64,000 nucleotides of DNA from Clostridium vitabionis (GCF_015351765.1 NZ_JADKQA010000002.1:113402-177401); one strand, 5' to 3'. Shown: positions 1 to 9,244, counted from the first letter of the stretch. The notes: a model not told the origin generated them from the sequence alone. Program-made: numbers and translations.

Positions 1-2
1 CG

Positions 3-2012
3 GTGACCATCGTCATCGACCAGAAGAAGCCGGCGTCCAACTCCCGATCCACGGTCGGCACCTACACAGACATTTACGCGCTGCTGCGCCTTCTGTTCTC
101 CCGCGTGGGCAAGCCGTTCATCGGCTACTCGGACAGCTTCTCCTTCAACCACCCTGCCGGCAAATGCACCCGCTGCGACGGCCTGGGGCAGGTGACGGAG
201 CTGGATATCCACAAGCTGGTGGATTTTGACAAGTGCCTGAACGACGAGGGCGTCATCAAATTTCCCGCCTTCACGACAGGCGCCTGGCGCTGGAAGAGAT
301 ACGCCTACAGCGGCCTTTTTGACCTGGATAAGAAAATCCGGGACTACACGCCGGAGGAGCTGAACCTGTTCCTCTACTCGCCGCAGGTCCGCCTGAAAAA
401 TCCGCCGGCGAACTGGCCGAAGAGCGCGAAGTTCGAGGGCATTTACCCGCGGATGTACCGGAGCATCATCGGGACAAAGGAGGGGCAGAAGTTCAAGAAC
501 TATCTGGACAAGATGGTCAGCACCTTCACCTGCCCGGACTGCGGGGGAACCCGGGTCAATGATCGGGTGCGCAGCTGTAAGATCAACGGGAAGAACATCG
601 CGGAGGTCTGCGACATGCCGATCCCGGAGGTGCTGGACTTTGTCCGCGGCGTCACAGACCCGCTGGCGGCGGATATCCGCCGTGAGCTGGAGAAGAAGCT
701 GGGCGCGCTCCTGGAGATCGGCCTGGGCTACCTCACGCTGAGCCGCGGCACGGACACCCTGTCCGGCGGCGAGGCGCAGCGCATCAAGATTTCCCGCTAT
801 ATCACCTCCCCGCTGACCGACATGCTCTACGTCCTCGATGAACCCAGCGTCGGCCTTCACGCGAGAGATATCGCCAACCTGAAAAAGTCGCTGGTGCGGC
901 TCAAAGACCACGGAAATACCGTGCTCATCGTCGAGCATCACCGCGAGATCATCCGGCTTGCGGATCATGTGGTGGATATGGGGCCGATGGCGGGGATGAA
1001 CGGCGGCCAGGTGATGTACGAGGGCACATACGACGGGCTTGTGGCGTCGGATACCCTGACCGGGCGGATGCTGCGCAGCCGGGTGCCGATGAAAACCGCT
1101 TTCCGCGCGCCGACAGGATGGTTTTCCCTGGAACACGCGAACCTGCACAACCTGCGGGATGTATCGGTGAAGCTTCCCCTCGGCGTTCTCACGGTGATCG
1201 CCGGGGTTGCCGGCTCCGGGAAGAGCAGCCTCATGGAAGAGTTCATGCGGCAGTACCCCGGCGAGATCATTTCCATCCGGCAGAAGAATATCGGCATCAA
1301 TCTCCGCTCCACGCCGGCGACCTACCTGGGGATCGCCGACACGATCCGGGAGCGCTTCGCGAAGGAGAACCATGTCTCCGCGAAGCTCTTCTCCTTCAAT
1401 TCCGAGGGCGCCTGCCCGGTGTGCCACGGCAAGGGCGTCATCGTGTCCGAGATGGCCTACATGGACGCGATCGAGACGACATGCGAGGCCTGCGGCGGGA
1501 AGCGGTATTCGGAGAGGGCGCTCTCCTACCGCTGGCGGGGCAGGTCCATCTGGGACGTCATGGATATGACGGTCAACCAGGCCTGCGAATTTTTTGAAAA
1601 TGAGGAATTTGCGGAAAAACTGAGAACATTGCAGAAAGTCGGCCTGGGCTACCTTCATCTGGACCAGTCGATGACCACCCTCTCGGGCGGCGAACTGCAG
1701 CGCATCAAGCTGGCTGACCAGCTGGATAAGGAGGGGCAGGTCTTTGTGATTGATGAGCCCACCGATGGCCTGCATCTCGACGACATCCGCCGGCTGATGG
1801 AGGTCTTCGACGGGATGGCTGACCGGGGCAATTCCCTTTTCGTTATCGAGCACAGCCTGGATGTGATGAAGCAGGCAGATTATCTTGTGGAGATGGGGCC
1901 GGGCGGCGGCTATGCCGGCGGCCGCCTTCTCTTTGCGGGCACGCCGGCAGAAATGCTGGAGAGCAGCGGAAGCGTTACCGCGCCCTATCTGGCGAGTTCT
2001 TTGCTTCCTTGA
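3..2012 (+). CDS. UvrA-like ABC ATPase, 5' truncated by window edge
   Basis: Tandem ABC-ATPase of the UvrA family, cut by the window start. The first visible residues (IDQKK..., NSRSTVGTYTDIY) match the segment that in UvrA lies about 90 residues after the first Walker A, so that Walker A is upstream of base 1. Visible parts are zinc-finger cysteine pairs (CTRCDG, CPDCGG), the first signature LSGGEAQRIK, a second Walker A (GVAGSGKSS), a second zinc module (CPVCHGKG, CEACGGK) and a second signature LSGGELQRIK with Walker B VIDEPTDGL. The whole protein would be about 760 residues, shorter than repair UvrA (about 940), which fits the UvrA-like/DrrC class linked to drug resistance rather than core excision repair. 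That role is inferred from length only. Its end overlaps the convergent BCCT gene by 38 bp. Confidence 0.85.
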   Translation: MTIVIDQKKPASNSRSTVGTYTDIYALLRLLFSRVGKPFIGYSDSFSFNHPAGKCTRCDGLGQVTELDIHKLVDFDKCLNDEGVIKFPAFTTGAWRWKRYAYSGLFDLDKKIRDYTPEELNLFLYSPQVRLKNPPANWPKSAKFEGIYPRMYRSIIGTKEGQKFKNYLDKMVSTFTCPDCGGTRVNDRVRSCKINGKNIAEVCDMPIPEVLDFVRGVTDPLAADIRRELEKKLGALLEIGLGYLTLSRGTDTLSGGEAQRIKISRYITSPLTDMLYVLDEPSVGLHARDIANLKKSLVRLKDHGNTVLIVEHHREIIRLADHVVDMGPMAGMNGGQVMYEGTYDGLVASDTLTGRMLRSRVPMKTAFRAPTGWFSLEHANLHNLRDVSVKLPLGVLTVIAGVAGSGKSSLMEEFMRQYPGEIISIRQKNIGINLRSTPATYLGIADTIRERFAKENHVSAKLFSFNSEGACPVCHGKGVIVSEMAYMDAIETTCEACGGKRYSERALSYRWRGRSIWDVMDMTVNQACEFFENEEFAEKLRTLQKVGLGYLHLDQSMTTLSGGELQRIKLADQLDKEGQVFVIDEPTDGLHLDDIRRLMEVFDGMADRGNSLFVIEHSLDVMKQADYLVEMGPGGGYAGGRLLFAGTPAEMLESSGSVTAPYLASSLLP

Positions 2013-3498
2013 AAAAGGACGCGATGATCAGGATGATGATGATGGAGACCGGGAAGGCGGCGATGATGGACACCGTCTGGAGGTTTGCCATTGAGCTGTC
2101 GCTTCCGACCAGCGCGATCGGGAGCAGGATCAGCAGGACCGACCAGAAGACCTTGAGGCCGACCGGCGGCTCAGCGTCCCCATCCAGGCCGCGGAGCGAG
2201 TAGGATGCCGCCACCAGGGCGATGGCGTCAAAGCTTGTCGCGTAGAAGGCGACCATGGTCGCGGCGAGGAGGACGAGAACCGCGGGGGCTAAGGGCAGCA
2301 TCCGGAGGATGGCGGAGATCGTCTGGTAGAGATCCTGGCTCATCCGGTAGATGCCGATGATATCCAGCCTTCCGGAGACCTGCAGCCCCAGGCTGTAATT
2401 GCCGAGGATGATGAAGCTCGTGAACGTCCCGCCGATGCCGGCGATGTAGCCGCCGAGGATCGTCTGCCGGACGGTCCGCCCGCGGGAAATGCTTCCGATG
2501 AAGAAGGGCGAAGCGATGCACCAGACCATCCAGTAGGCCCAGTAAAACATGGTCCAGTTCTGGGGAAATGACGTCGTCCGCGTCGGGTCTGTGTAGGTCG
2601 AGAGCCCGATGAAGTTCTGCACGAGATTGCCGATGGAGGCGAAACCGGTCTCGATGATGTACCGCGCCTCACCGCCGAAGACCAGGACATAGGCGAGGAG
2701 CGCCAAGAAGAGGTAGACACAGGAGGAGGCCAGCTTCATGATGCCGTGCATGCCCTTCGCCACGGAAATGGTGTAGACCAGGCAGGTGATGATGAGGATC
2801 GCGATCGTGATGGCCGGGGAGTTCGGGATGTGCAGGAGATCCGCGGTGATCTGGCTCATGAGCGGCGTGGCCAGGCTGAAGGTGGTGGCCGTCCCGGCGA
2901 GCAGTGCGAAGACCGCGATGAGGTCAATCAGCCTTCCGGCAGGGCCGTCGATGCGGCTGCCGAGGAGCGGGCGGATGGCTTCCGAATACTTCTGCTTGGA
3001 GCAGCCGCGGACGTGCAGCATATAGCCGAAGGCGACCGCGAGAACCAGGTAGAAGCTCCACGGGATCGGACCCCAGTGGAACAGCGGATAGGTGGATGCC
3101 CAGTCCTGGATGCTGCCGAGCTCGGCGATGTGCGGGTCCTCCGCGTAGAGGATCCACTCACAGAGCGAGTAGAAGAGGATATCCGCGGCGAGCCCGGAGG
3201 TGAACATCATCGCGCCCCAGGCAAAATTGGAATATTTCGGCTTTTCCCCCGGCTTCCCCAGGCGGATCCTGCCGTAGGAGGAGAACGAGAGGTAGAGGGA
3301 GATCAGGAAGACCCCGAGGCCGACGGCCAGATACCAGGTTCCGAAATTCTCGCTGAGAAAAGAGCGGATCAGGGCGAGGACATTCTTCGAAGCTTCCGGC
3401 GCGGTGAGAAAGGCGGCGCAGAGAAGGAGAATGGCCGCGAAAGGCACGGCGATGATGAGCGGATCCAGATTGTGCCGGGAAAACGGTTGATTGTTCAT
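1975..3498 (-). CDS. BCCT family quaternary-amine transporter
   Basis: Membrane transporter of the betaine/carnitine/choline (BCCT) family, 507 residues, with about 12 hydrophobic segments. The family signature is present as NWTMFYWAYWMVW followed by the loop SISRGRTVRQ. The start at 3498 is chosen because GGAGGGAAG lies 6 nt upstream; an in-frame ATG 21 bp further out has no such site. Substrates of the family are trimethylammonium compounds such as carnitine, betaine or choline; which one is used cannot be read here. The neighbour on the same strand is a glycyl-radical-type activase, a pairing reminiscent of anaerobic quaternary-amine metabolism, but no glycyl radical enzyme is visible in the window. 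Confidence 0.9.
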   Translation of the reverse strand: MNNQPFSRHNLDPLIIAVPFAAILLLCAAFLTAPEASKNVLALIRSFLSENFGTWYLAVGLGVFLISLYLSFSSYGRIRLGKPGEKPKYSNFAWGAMMFTSGLAADILFYSLCEWILYAEDPHIAELGSIQDWASTYPLFHWGPIPWSFYLVLAVAFGYMLHVRGCSKQKYSEAIRPLLGSRIDGPAGRLIDLIAVFALLAGTATTFSLATPLMSQITADLLHIPNSPAITIAILIITCLVYTISVAKGMHGIMKLASSCVYLFLALLAYVLVFGGEARYIIETGFASIGNLVQNFIGLSTYTDPTRTTSFPQNWTMFYWAYWMVWCIASPFFIGSISRGRTVRQTILGGYIAGIGGTFTSFIILGNYSLGLQVSGRLDIIGIYRMSQDLYQTISAILRMLPLAPAVLVLLAATMVAFYATSFDAIALVAASYSLRGLDGDAEPPVGLKVFWSVLLILLPIALVGSDSSMANLQTVSIIAAFPVSIIIILIIASFFKEAKNSPDRAR

Positions 3499-3614
3499 AA
3501 AGTTTCTTCCCTCCAACAATGTTCAATTTAATGAAAAAATATCAACTATTGAACAGTATAGCATGGGAACCCGGGGAAAGCAAGAAAAGATTCCGGATCT
3601 TCTCCGGAATCTTT

Positions 3615-4619
3615 TCAGAGCTGCATTTCTTCACGATCATCGAGGGAATCAAAAGGAATGGTCAGATGGCGTACCCTTAAGCCGTAGCGCTGGAGAATCT
3701 CGCGGAACCGGTTGAGCTTCTCCGGGGAAATGTTGGTGTCCGGCGCGCCGTACCGGCGCAGGCTGGCCATCCTGGACTGGGCAGCCGTCATGGCCGCGCT
3801 GTGGAGATTCCTCCGCGAGGGGACGGGATCAGCGCAGCCGTACTTATAGCGGTCGAGTTCATCAAAATTAGCGAGATAGACATGCCGCACCCCGTGTTTG
3901 GTGAGCAGTGCGCCAAATCCGTTCGCGTCGCAGTCCGCGTCATTGATGTGGGGAATCACGGAAATTTTTACCGCCACCTCCCGCCCGGCGGCGATGAGGC
4001 AGTCCAGGTTAGACAGGATCTGCCGGTTGCTGACGCCGGTCAGGCGGACATGCAGGCGGGGATCATAGTGCTTGATGTCCATGATCACCTGGTCCGCGTT
4101 CTGGGTGAGGCGGGCGAATTCAAAATCCGAGAGAAAGCCGTGGGTATTCACACAGGTATGAATGCCGTTTTCCCGGCAGAAACGGAGGATTTCGCGGGCG
4201 AAACTGACATCCCCGTGATGGTTCACGCCGACCAGCATGAGCCCGCCGCCTTCATGGTAGCAGGCAAGGTCATGCGTCAGGCGCTTCTTCACTTCCTCCA
4301 GGGTAACTATCGAGCCGGAAAAATCGATGCCCCGTGCCGGGCAGTGCTGCTGGCAGCGGAGGCAGCGGCCGCAGGTCCGGGGATTGTAGGTGAGGACACC
4401 GTCTTCAAAGTGCAGGCTGCCGGTCGGGCAGTCCCTCTCGCAGAGATGGCAGAAAAGACATTTGCCGCTGTCCCAGATCAGGGACGGTTCCGGCGTCTCC
4501 GGCATCGGGTGCATGCACCACTGGCACCGGAGAGCGCAGCCGCAGAAATAGAGAATCGTCCGAAGGCCTGCATTGTCCGGGAGATATTCCTTCCGCGTAC
4601 CTAAGATATTTGCCTGCAT
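3615..4619 (-). CDS. radical SAM protein, glycyl-radical-enzyme activase-like
   Basis: 334-residue radical SAM protein with the layout of glycyl-radical-enzyme activases. The SAM-cluster motif CX3CX2C is C28/C32/C35 (CALRCQWC). It is followed by two ferredoxin-type [4Fe-4S] motifs, C54-C57-C60-C64 and C83-C86-C89-C93, as in activases of choline, glycerol or benzylsuccinate-type enzymes. The start at 4619 is preferred over a GTG six bases upstream because GAGAGG is spaced 7 nt from it. The segment that in activases reads GGEP and contacts SAM is GVNH here (residues 131-134), in an otherwise gap-free alignment by eye. No glycyl radical enzyme gene lies nearby, so the partner is unknown. A near-consensus promoter and a terminator-like hairpin precede the gene. 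Confidence 0.8.
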   Translation of the reverse strand: MQANILGTRKEYLPDNAGLRTILYFCGCALRCQWCMHPMPETPEPSLIWDSGKCLFCHLCERDCPTGSLHFEDGVLTYNPRTCGRCLRCQQHCPARGIDFSGSIVTLEEVKKRLTHDLACYHEGGGLMLVGVNHHGDVSFAREILRFCRENGIHTCVNTHGFLSDFEFARLTQNADQVIMDIKHYDPRLHVRLTGVSNRQILSNLDCLIAAGREVAVKISVIPHINDADCDANGFGALLTKHGVRHVYLANFDELDRYKYGCADPVPSRRNLHSAAMTAAQSRMASLRRYGAPDTNISPEKLNRFREILQRYGLRVRHLTIPFDSLDDREEMQL

Positions 4620-4696
4620 TCTCACACCTCTCTGAAATTTCTGTCACAAATCGTAAGTCACAATTATTTAACGGCGTAAATTTTCAGCCTTTCACA

Positions 4697-4730
4697 GAAA
4701 AAACCGGAAAATTGCTGGCAACTTTCCGGT
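4697..4730 (-). terminator. intrinsic-terminator-like hairpin in leader of radical SAM gene
   Basis: Read on the minus strand, an 8-bp stem (ACCGGAAA/TTTCCGGT, 12-nt loop) is followed by a run of six T. No minus-strand gene lies to its right, while the radical SAM gene starts 78 nt further on. It therefore sits inside that gene's predicted leader and could attenuate it or end a very short RNA. Confidence 0.55.
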
Positions 4731-4748
4731 GATCATTCGACGTGTTAG

Positions 4749-4777
4749 ATTCTAGGATGATTCCGGGACAAAGTCAA
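4749..4777 (-). promoter_or_regulatory. sigma-A-type promoter, radical SAM gene
   Basis: Minus-strand TTGACT (4777-4772), 17-bp spacer, TAGAAT (4754-4749). The predicted start is near 4742, giving a leader of about 120 nt before the ATG at 4619. The leader includes the hairpin at 4697-4730. Confidence 0.65.
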
Positions 4778-4855
4778 CGCGGCGGCGGATTTTCGGCATA
4801 TTGTCCGTGAAAGGCAAAGATCGGCGAAAATTTTTGTCAGGGTTTTGACGGAAAA

Positions 4856-4900
4856 TTGACTCGGGAAAAGGTTGCGCCGATATAACAAAAAGACTATTAT
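4856..4900 (+). promoter_or_regulatory. candidate overlapping promoters for VanW gene
   Basis: Two poor-to-fair candidates overlap: TTGACT (4856) with TATAAC (4881), spaced 19; and TTGCGC (4872) with TATTAT (4895), spaced 17. Either would give a leader of about 70-85 nt before the ATG at 4978. Confidence 0.4.
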
Positions 4901-4977
4901 GGTAAAGCGGCGCTGGAAAAAGCCGTATTTTACAAGTGTTTGTCGAATATTACGATTCTATGAATAAAGAGGGGAAC

Positions 4978-7176
4978 ATGAGCACAAACGAGAGCAGATC
5001 AGACAGCAGAAGCCCGGAAAGAGGCGTGGGCAGAACCCGCACTGGGAATACGGGGAGCAGCCGGTACGGAAGCAGCAGCCGCGCCGGAAGCAGCCGTACC
5101 GGGAGCAGCAGATATGGGAGCGGCAGCCGTTCCGGGAGCGGAAACCGGACGGAGAGCGGAAGAACCGCAGGCAGCCGTGCCGGAGGCCGGTCACACGACG
5201 GTTATGAGCGTGCGGGGCGCCGGGGCGCCGGGAGCGCTGCCGGCGGTTACAGCGGGCATAATTATGGAAGATACAGCCGGAACAGGCGGCCGAAGAAGGA
5301 CAGGAGCATCCTGTATCTCAGCCTTCTCCTGATTGTCCTGGTTGTCGTTGCCGCGGCACTTTTATGGAGCCGCCGCGGGGGCACCGCCGGCGGGGAGACT
5401 GTGGAGTCGCTTGCCGCCGGGGAATCCACGGTGAACACCGCGGTCATCGAGGGTGACCTTACCGTCGATTATTCCGCCCTCACAGGGGAATCCGGCGACC
5501 ATGTCCTGAACCTCAAGGGGATGAATGAGGAGGAAGCGCTCAAGGCGCTGGAGGGCAAATATACCTGGTCACTCAAGGTGATGAATACCAACCCGTATCT
5601 CGACAGCTTCACCATGCCGTCGCTCACGGACAAGGTCGATTCCGCATCTGAGACCGGGGCGGACGCCGAGGGCTCAGTCCAGGAGGTCCAGGTGGACGAC
5701 CCGCTGGCCAACGTCACCATCCGTCCCTCCAAGGAGGAGTTTGATGTCCCGGACCAGGTGAAGCCGGAGATCGAGAAGTTGGTTGCCGGAATCTATGAGG
5801 ATTACGCGAAGGGGAACGGAAGGGGTTCGTCTGACCAGGCGTCTTCCGCAGCCGGGAGCAAGTCCGGCAAGGCATCTTCCGCAGCAGGCAGCACCTCCGA
5901 TCAGGCGTCTTCCGCGGCGGGGAGCTCGTCCGGCAAGGCGGATTATACGCTGAAGCTTCCGGATTTCACCGATACGGCGAAGGATCTCGCCACACAGCTT
6001 GCCGCCGTGTGGGATGACAAGCCGAAGAACGGCGACATCACTTCCTATGATAAGTCTTCCGACAGTTTCAAATTCGGCGGCAGCGAGGACGGCTATGCCT
6101 TTGACAAGGACAAGATCGGAGCTGCCCTTGCGGACGCGATGAACAGCCGCAAGTACACGGAGACCATCCAGGCCGCGGGGAATACGGTGAGCGGGGAGGC
6201 CCAGTCCGCGAAGGATAAGTACAAGACCATATCGACATTTACCACCAAGACCACGTCGAACGAGGTTCGAAACAAGAACGTCCGCCTGGCCTGCGAGACG
6301 GTCAACGGCACGGTGCTCCGCCCGGGCGAGGAGTTCTCCTTCAACAACGTCGTCGGCGAGAGAACCGAGGCCAAGGGCTATGGGCCGGCAGGCGCCTACA
6401 ACAACGGCGAGGTTGTCCAGGAGATCGGCGGCGGGGTCTGCCAGGTTTCTTCCACTCTGTTCAACGCGGTATACCGGGCCGGGCTGACCACCACCTACCG
6501 CCGTTCGCACACCTTTGAGCCCAGCTATGTTACCCCGGGCATGGACGCCACCGTCTCCTGGGGCGGGCCGGATTACCGGTTTGTCAACAGCTCCGACCAC
6601 GCGATCGGCATCAGGGCATCGTACAGCAGCCAGACCTGCACCGTCAGCATCTACGGCGTGCCGGTTCTGGACGACGGCGTGACCTGGACGATGGAATCGA
6701 CGAAGACTAAGGATCTTCCGCTGGAGGATCCGGAGATCATCACTTCCGGCAGCCCGTCTGCCGGAACCCAGGGCAGCGTCTGGGAAGTTTATAAGGTTGT
6801 GAAAAAGAACGGCGAGGAAGTGTCCAGGACGCTGGATCACACAACGAACTATAAGGGGCACCGCCCGAAGAAGCTGGCTTCGTCCGCAGCTACATCGACG
6901 GCAGCGGCGCAAGCTTCGACGGCGGCACCGCAACCGGAGACACCGTCGCCGGCGACTGAGCCCGCAACCGTGGCACCGGCAACGGAAGCGCCGCAGACCG
7001 CGGCGCCCACGACGACGGCAGCAGCGAAGGGGCCGAATGACGAGGGAACAAAATCCGAGACGACAGCGGCGGCGAAGCCGGCCGCGCCCGGCGGCGGTTC
7101 GTCCGAGACAGTCAGCGCGCCGACAGCGGCGGAGAAGGGCGGTGACGAGGCCGCGGCAGGCGGCCCTGGCAACTGA
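4978..7176 (+). CDS. VanW-domain membrane-anchored protein with low-complexity ends
   Basis: 732-residue protein. Residues 1-105 are a Ser/Gly/Arg-rich cytoplasmic tail built from near-repeats such as GSSRYGSSSR. One membrane segment follows (about 110-130), then an extracellular region with a (DQASSAAGS)-type repeat near residues 285-320. The VanW domain (about 425-570) has the conserved FSFN...VGERTEAKGY and GGGVCQVSSTLFNA motifs, and a short tail domain follows. The C-terminus (about 635-732) is an Ala/Thr/Pro/Glu-rich stalk. The start is at 4978 because AAAGAGGGG precedes it by 3-5 nt. VanW proteins are associated with the envelope and glycopeptide-resistance clusters, but their biochemical role is not established. 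No van resistance genes are nearby, so this is more likely a wall-associated housekeeping or surface protein. Confidence 0.85.
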   Translation: MSTNESRSDSRSPERGVGRTRTGNTGSSRYGSSSRAGSSRTGSSRYGSGSRSGSGNRTESGRTAGSRAGGRSHDGYERAGRRGAGSAAGGYSGHNYGRYSRNRRPKKDRSILYLSLLLIVLVVVAAALLWSRRGGTAGGETVESLAAGESTVNTAVIEGDLTVDYSALTGESGDHVLNLKGMNEEEALKALEGKYTWSLKVMNTNPYLDSFTMPSLTDKVDSASETGADAEGSVQEVQVDDPLANVTIRPSKEEFDVPDQVKPEIEKLVAGIYEDYAKGNGRGSSDQASSAAGSKSGKASSAAGSTSDQASSAAGSSSGKADYTLKLPDFTDTAKDLATQLAAVWDDKPKNGDITSYDKSSDSFKFGGSEDGYAFDKDKIGAALADAMNSRKYTETIQAAGNTVSGEAQSAKDKYKTISTFTTKTTSNEVRNKNVRLACETVNGTVLRPGEEFSFNNVVGERTEAKGYGPAGAYNNGEVVQEIGGGVCQVSSTLFNAVYRAGLTTTYRRSHTFEPSYVTPGMDATVSWGGPDYRFVNSSDHAIGIRASYSSQTCTVSIYGVPVLDDGVTWTMESTKTKDLPLEDPEIITSGSPSAGTQGSVWEVYKVVKKNGEEVSRTLDHTTNYKGHRPKKLASSAATSTAAAQASTAAPQPETPSPATEPATVAPATEAPQTAAPTTTAAAKGPNDEGTKSETTAAAKPAAPGGGSSETVSAPTAAEKGGDEAAAGGPGN

Positions 7177-7201
7177 CCCGGCTATGAACTGATCAGTCGG
7201 C

Positions 7202-7231
7202 CGGTCAGTTTGCCCGGCTGCAAACTGACCG
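7202..7231. promoter_or_regulatory. 11-bp inverted repeat before arsR-like gene
   Basis: CGGTCAGTTTG and CAAACTGACCG form a perfect 11-bp inverted repeat around an 8-bp spacer, ending 19 bp before the regulator's start. A second palindrome, ACTGATCAGT, lies just upstream (about 7188). ArsR-family repressors bind such dyads, so autoregulation is plausible. It could equally act as an RNA hairpin between vanW and this gene. Confidence 0.5.
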
Positions 7232-7250
7232 TACGGAGAGGAGGAGTGCG

Positions 7251-7556
7251 ATGCCGGAAAATAAGATCAGGGCGTGCGAGGAGGACTTCCAGCGCCTTGC
7301 GGATCTCTATAAGATGTTCGCGGATCCCACGAGGGTGAAAATTATGTACACCCTTTCCGGCGGAGAGCTCTGCGTCCAGGACATCGCCGAGGCGCTCGAC
7401 ATGACGCAGTCGGCGATTTCCCATCAGCTCAGCATCCTCCGCCAGGCCCGCCTGGTCAAGAGCCGGCGTGACGGCCGCTCCATCCGCTATTCCCTGGACG
7501 ACGACCATGTGGAGTGGATCCTCGCCAAGGGGATGGAACACGTGCGGGAAGAGTGA
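7251..7556 (+). CDS. ArsR/SmtB-family metal-sensing repressor
   Basis: 101-residue winged-helix protein of the ArsR/SmtB family. The helix-turn-helix is about residues 41-64 (DIAEALDMTQSAISHQLSIL) and the wing is around RRDGRSIRYSL. The C-terminal helix carries D84, H86, H97 and E100, the spacing and identity of the SmtB/CzrA alpha-5 zinc/cobalt site, so a metal-responsive repressor is likely. The usual alpha-3N cysteine pair is absent. The RBS GAGAGGAGG is well placed. It lies 74 bp after vanW on the same strand and is followed by a terminator. No metal transporter is adjacent, so its regulon is elsewhere or is the vanW-regulator pair itself. Confidence 0.9.
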   Translation: MPENKIRACEEDFQRLADLYKMFADPTRVKIMYTLSGGELCVQDIAEALDMTQSAISHQLSILRQARLVKSRRDGRSIRYSLDDDHVEWILAKGMEHVREE

Positions 7557-7640
7557 TCAGTGATCCGTAAGTCTGTCCGTATACCGTCTTTCTGCCATAG
7601 GTAAAACAGGGAAGATACGCGGAACAGGTAAAAAATAGAA

Positions 7641-7677
7641 GGAGCCGCCTCACGATGCGATTTCGTGTGGCGGCTCC
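7641..7677. terminator. bidirectional terminator between arsR-like and CoA-transferase genes
   Basis: Stem of about 15 bp (GGAGCCGCC... / ...GGCGGCTCC, one mismatch) between two convergent genes. On the minus strand it is followed by a T-rich stretch, so it best serves the CoA-transferase gene. Confidence 0.75.
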
Positions 7678-7682
7678 TTTCG

Positions 7683-7726
7683 TCATGCAGGGCACTTCAT
7701 GGGCGCGGACTCAGCGGGCGAAGTGC
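7683..7726 (-). repeat. dispersed palindromic repeat, copy 1
   Basis: On the minus strand the sequence begins GCACTTCGCCCGCTG and ends GAAGTGCCCTGCATGA. It aligns without gaps to copies at 42843-42896 and 47043-47096 and more loosely to 37289-37326. It is intergenic and lies between a gene end and a terminator, like the other copies. Confidence 0.6.
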
Positions 7727-7783
7727 AGGTCTGGCGCATAAAACCCTTCCGGGCGGTGATGGATGCCCGGAAAGGGGGCAGGC

Positions 7784-9130
7784 TTATTTGTTGCTTCTTC
7801 TCCAGATGTGCTGGGCTTCCGCTGCCTTGATCAGCTCATCTCGGAAATCCGGATGGGCGATATTGATCAGCTGCTCGGCTCTCTGCCAGGTGCTGAGACC
7901 TTTCAGGTTCACCATGCCGTACTCGGTGACGATGTACACCGGGCAGGTTCTGGGGTCGGTCATGATCGTGCACGGAATGTGGGACGGCTTGATCCGGGAA
8001 GCCAGGCTTCCGTCCTTGTTGGTAAATGTGGACGGCATGCAGATGAAGCTCTTCCCGCCCTTGGACAGGTAGGCGCCCATGACGAAATCGAGCTGGCCGC
8101 CGGTTCCGGAGATCTGCTTTGTGCCGACGGATTCCGCGCTGATCTGCCCGTAGAGATCCATGTCGATCGCGGTATTGATTGATATAAAATTATCAATCGA
8201 GGCAATCACGTGGACATCGTTCACGTAGTCTACCGGAGCGCTCATGCACGCCGGGTTATTGTCAATGTAGTCATAGAGCTTCTTGGTGCCCGCGCCGAAG
8301 GCGTAAACCTGGCGCCCGCGGTCAATGTTCTTCCGCGCGCCCGTGATCTTGCCGGCCTTCGCGATGTCGACAAAGGCATCTACGTACATCTCCGTGTGGA
8401 CGCCGAGATCCTTGAGGTCCGAATCGGCGATCAGCGCGCCGACAGCGTTCGGCATGCCGCCGATCCCGAGCTGCAGGCAGGCACCGTCCGGAATCTCCTT
8501 CACGATCATCTCCGCGACCTTGCGGTCCACGTCGCTCGGCTCACCGCCGCCGCCAAGCTCCGCGATCGGCGGGTTATCCCCCTCGATGATCATATTGACG
8601 CGGGAGATCGGGATCCCCTCGCCGAAGCCGCCAAGGCAGCGGGGCATATTCTTGTTGACCTCGACAATCACGCACTGCGAATTGGCGCAGACCGCGTCCA
8701 GGTGGGAAGCGGAGGGGCCGAAGTTAAAATAGCCGTTCTCGTCCATCGGCGCAACCTGGATGGCGGTAACTGCCGGCTTGTCCTCCGCCGGCATATCGCG
8801 GTAATATCTCGGCAGCTCGGAGTAGCGCATCGGGCTGAAGAAGGAATAGCCCTTCGCGATAGCTTTTCTCTCAATGCCGCCCATGTGCCAGGAGTTCCAG
8901 CAGAGGTGCTCCTCCGGATGATCGATCTTGAAGATCTCCGGCACCCAGCAGAGGATGCCGCCGCGGAATTTTACATCGTGAAGTTCCGGCATTCTTTTGG
9001 CCAGCGCCTTGTCGAAAGCAACCGGCGTCCCGACAGCCCAGCCGTAATCCACCCAGTCGCCGGACTTGACGACGGCGGCAGCCTGATCCGCGGAAACCAG
9101 CTTCTCCTGATAGAGTTTCTGATAATCCAT
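7784..9130 (-). CDS. but: butyryl-CoA:acetate CoA-transferase
   Basis: 448-residue family I CoA-transferase (acetyl-CoA hydrolase/transferase family). It closely follows the remembered Roseburia/Eubacterium butyryl-CoA:acetate CoA-transferase pattern: [10 protein letters not shown] near the N-terminus, [47 protein letters not shown] and the ending HIWRRSNK. E247 in the HTEM motif is the likely catalytic glutamate that forms the enzyme-CoA thioester in the related 4-hydroxybutyrate enzyme. The start MDYQ (9130) is chosen by homology, with CAGG 9 nt upstream; an ATG at 9136 is possible. It would convert butyryl-CoA plus acetate to butyrate plus acetyl-CoA. It is divergent from the butyrate operon, from which it is separated by back-to-back promoters. 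Confidence 0.9.
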   Translation of the reverse strand: MDYQKLYQEKLVSADQAAAVVKSGDWVDYGWAVGTPVAFDKALAKRMPELHDVKFRGGILCWVPEIFKIDHPEEHLCWNSWHMGGIERKAIAKGYSFFSPMRYSELPRYYRDMPAEDKPAVTAIQVAPMDENGYFNFGPSASHLDAVCANSQCVIVEVNKNMPRCLGGFGEGIPISRVNMIIEGDNPPIAELGGGGEPSDVDRKVAEMIVKEIPDGACLQLGIGGMPNAVGALIADSDLKDLGVHTEMYVDAFVDIAKAGKITGARKNIDRGRQVYAFGAGTKKLYDYIDNNPACMSAPVDYVNDVHVIASIDNFISINTAIDMDLYGQISAESVGTKQISGTGGQLDFVMGAYLSKGGKSFICMPSTFTNKDGSLASRIKPSHIPCTIMTDPRTCPVYIVTEYGMVNLKGLSTWQRAEQLINIAHPDFRDELIKAAEAQHIWRRSNK

Positions 9131-9244
9131 AACCATTTACCTGCCTTTTTTTGAAAAATGTTCCCGCAGGACCCGCCTGCGTTCCGGACATTGGAAAAAA
9201 ATTGATTTTTCCGATGACTTCCATGTCAAAACATGATATAAAAA

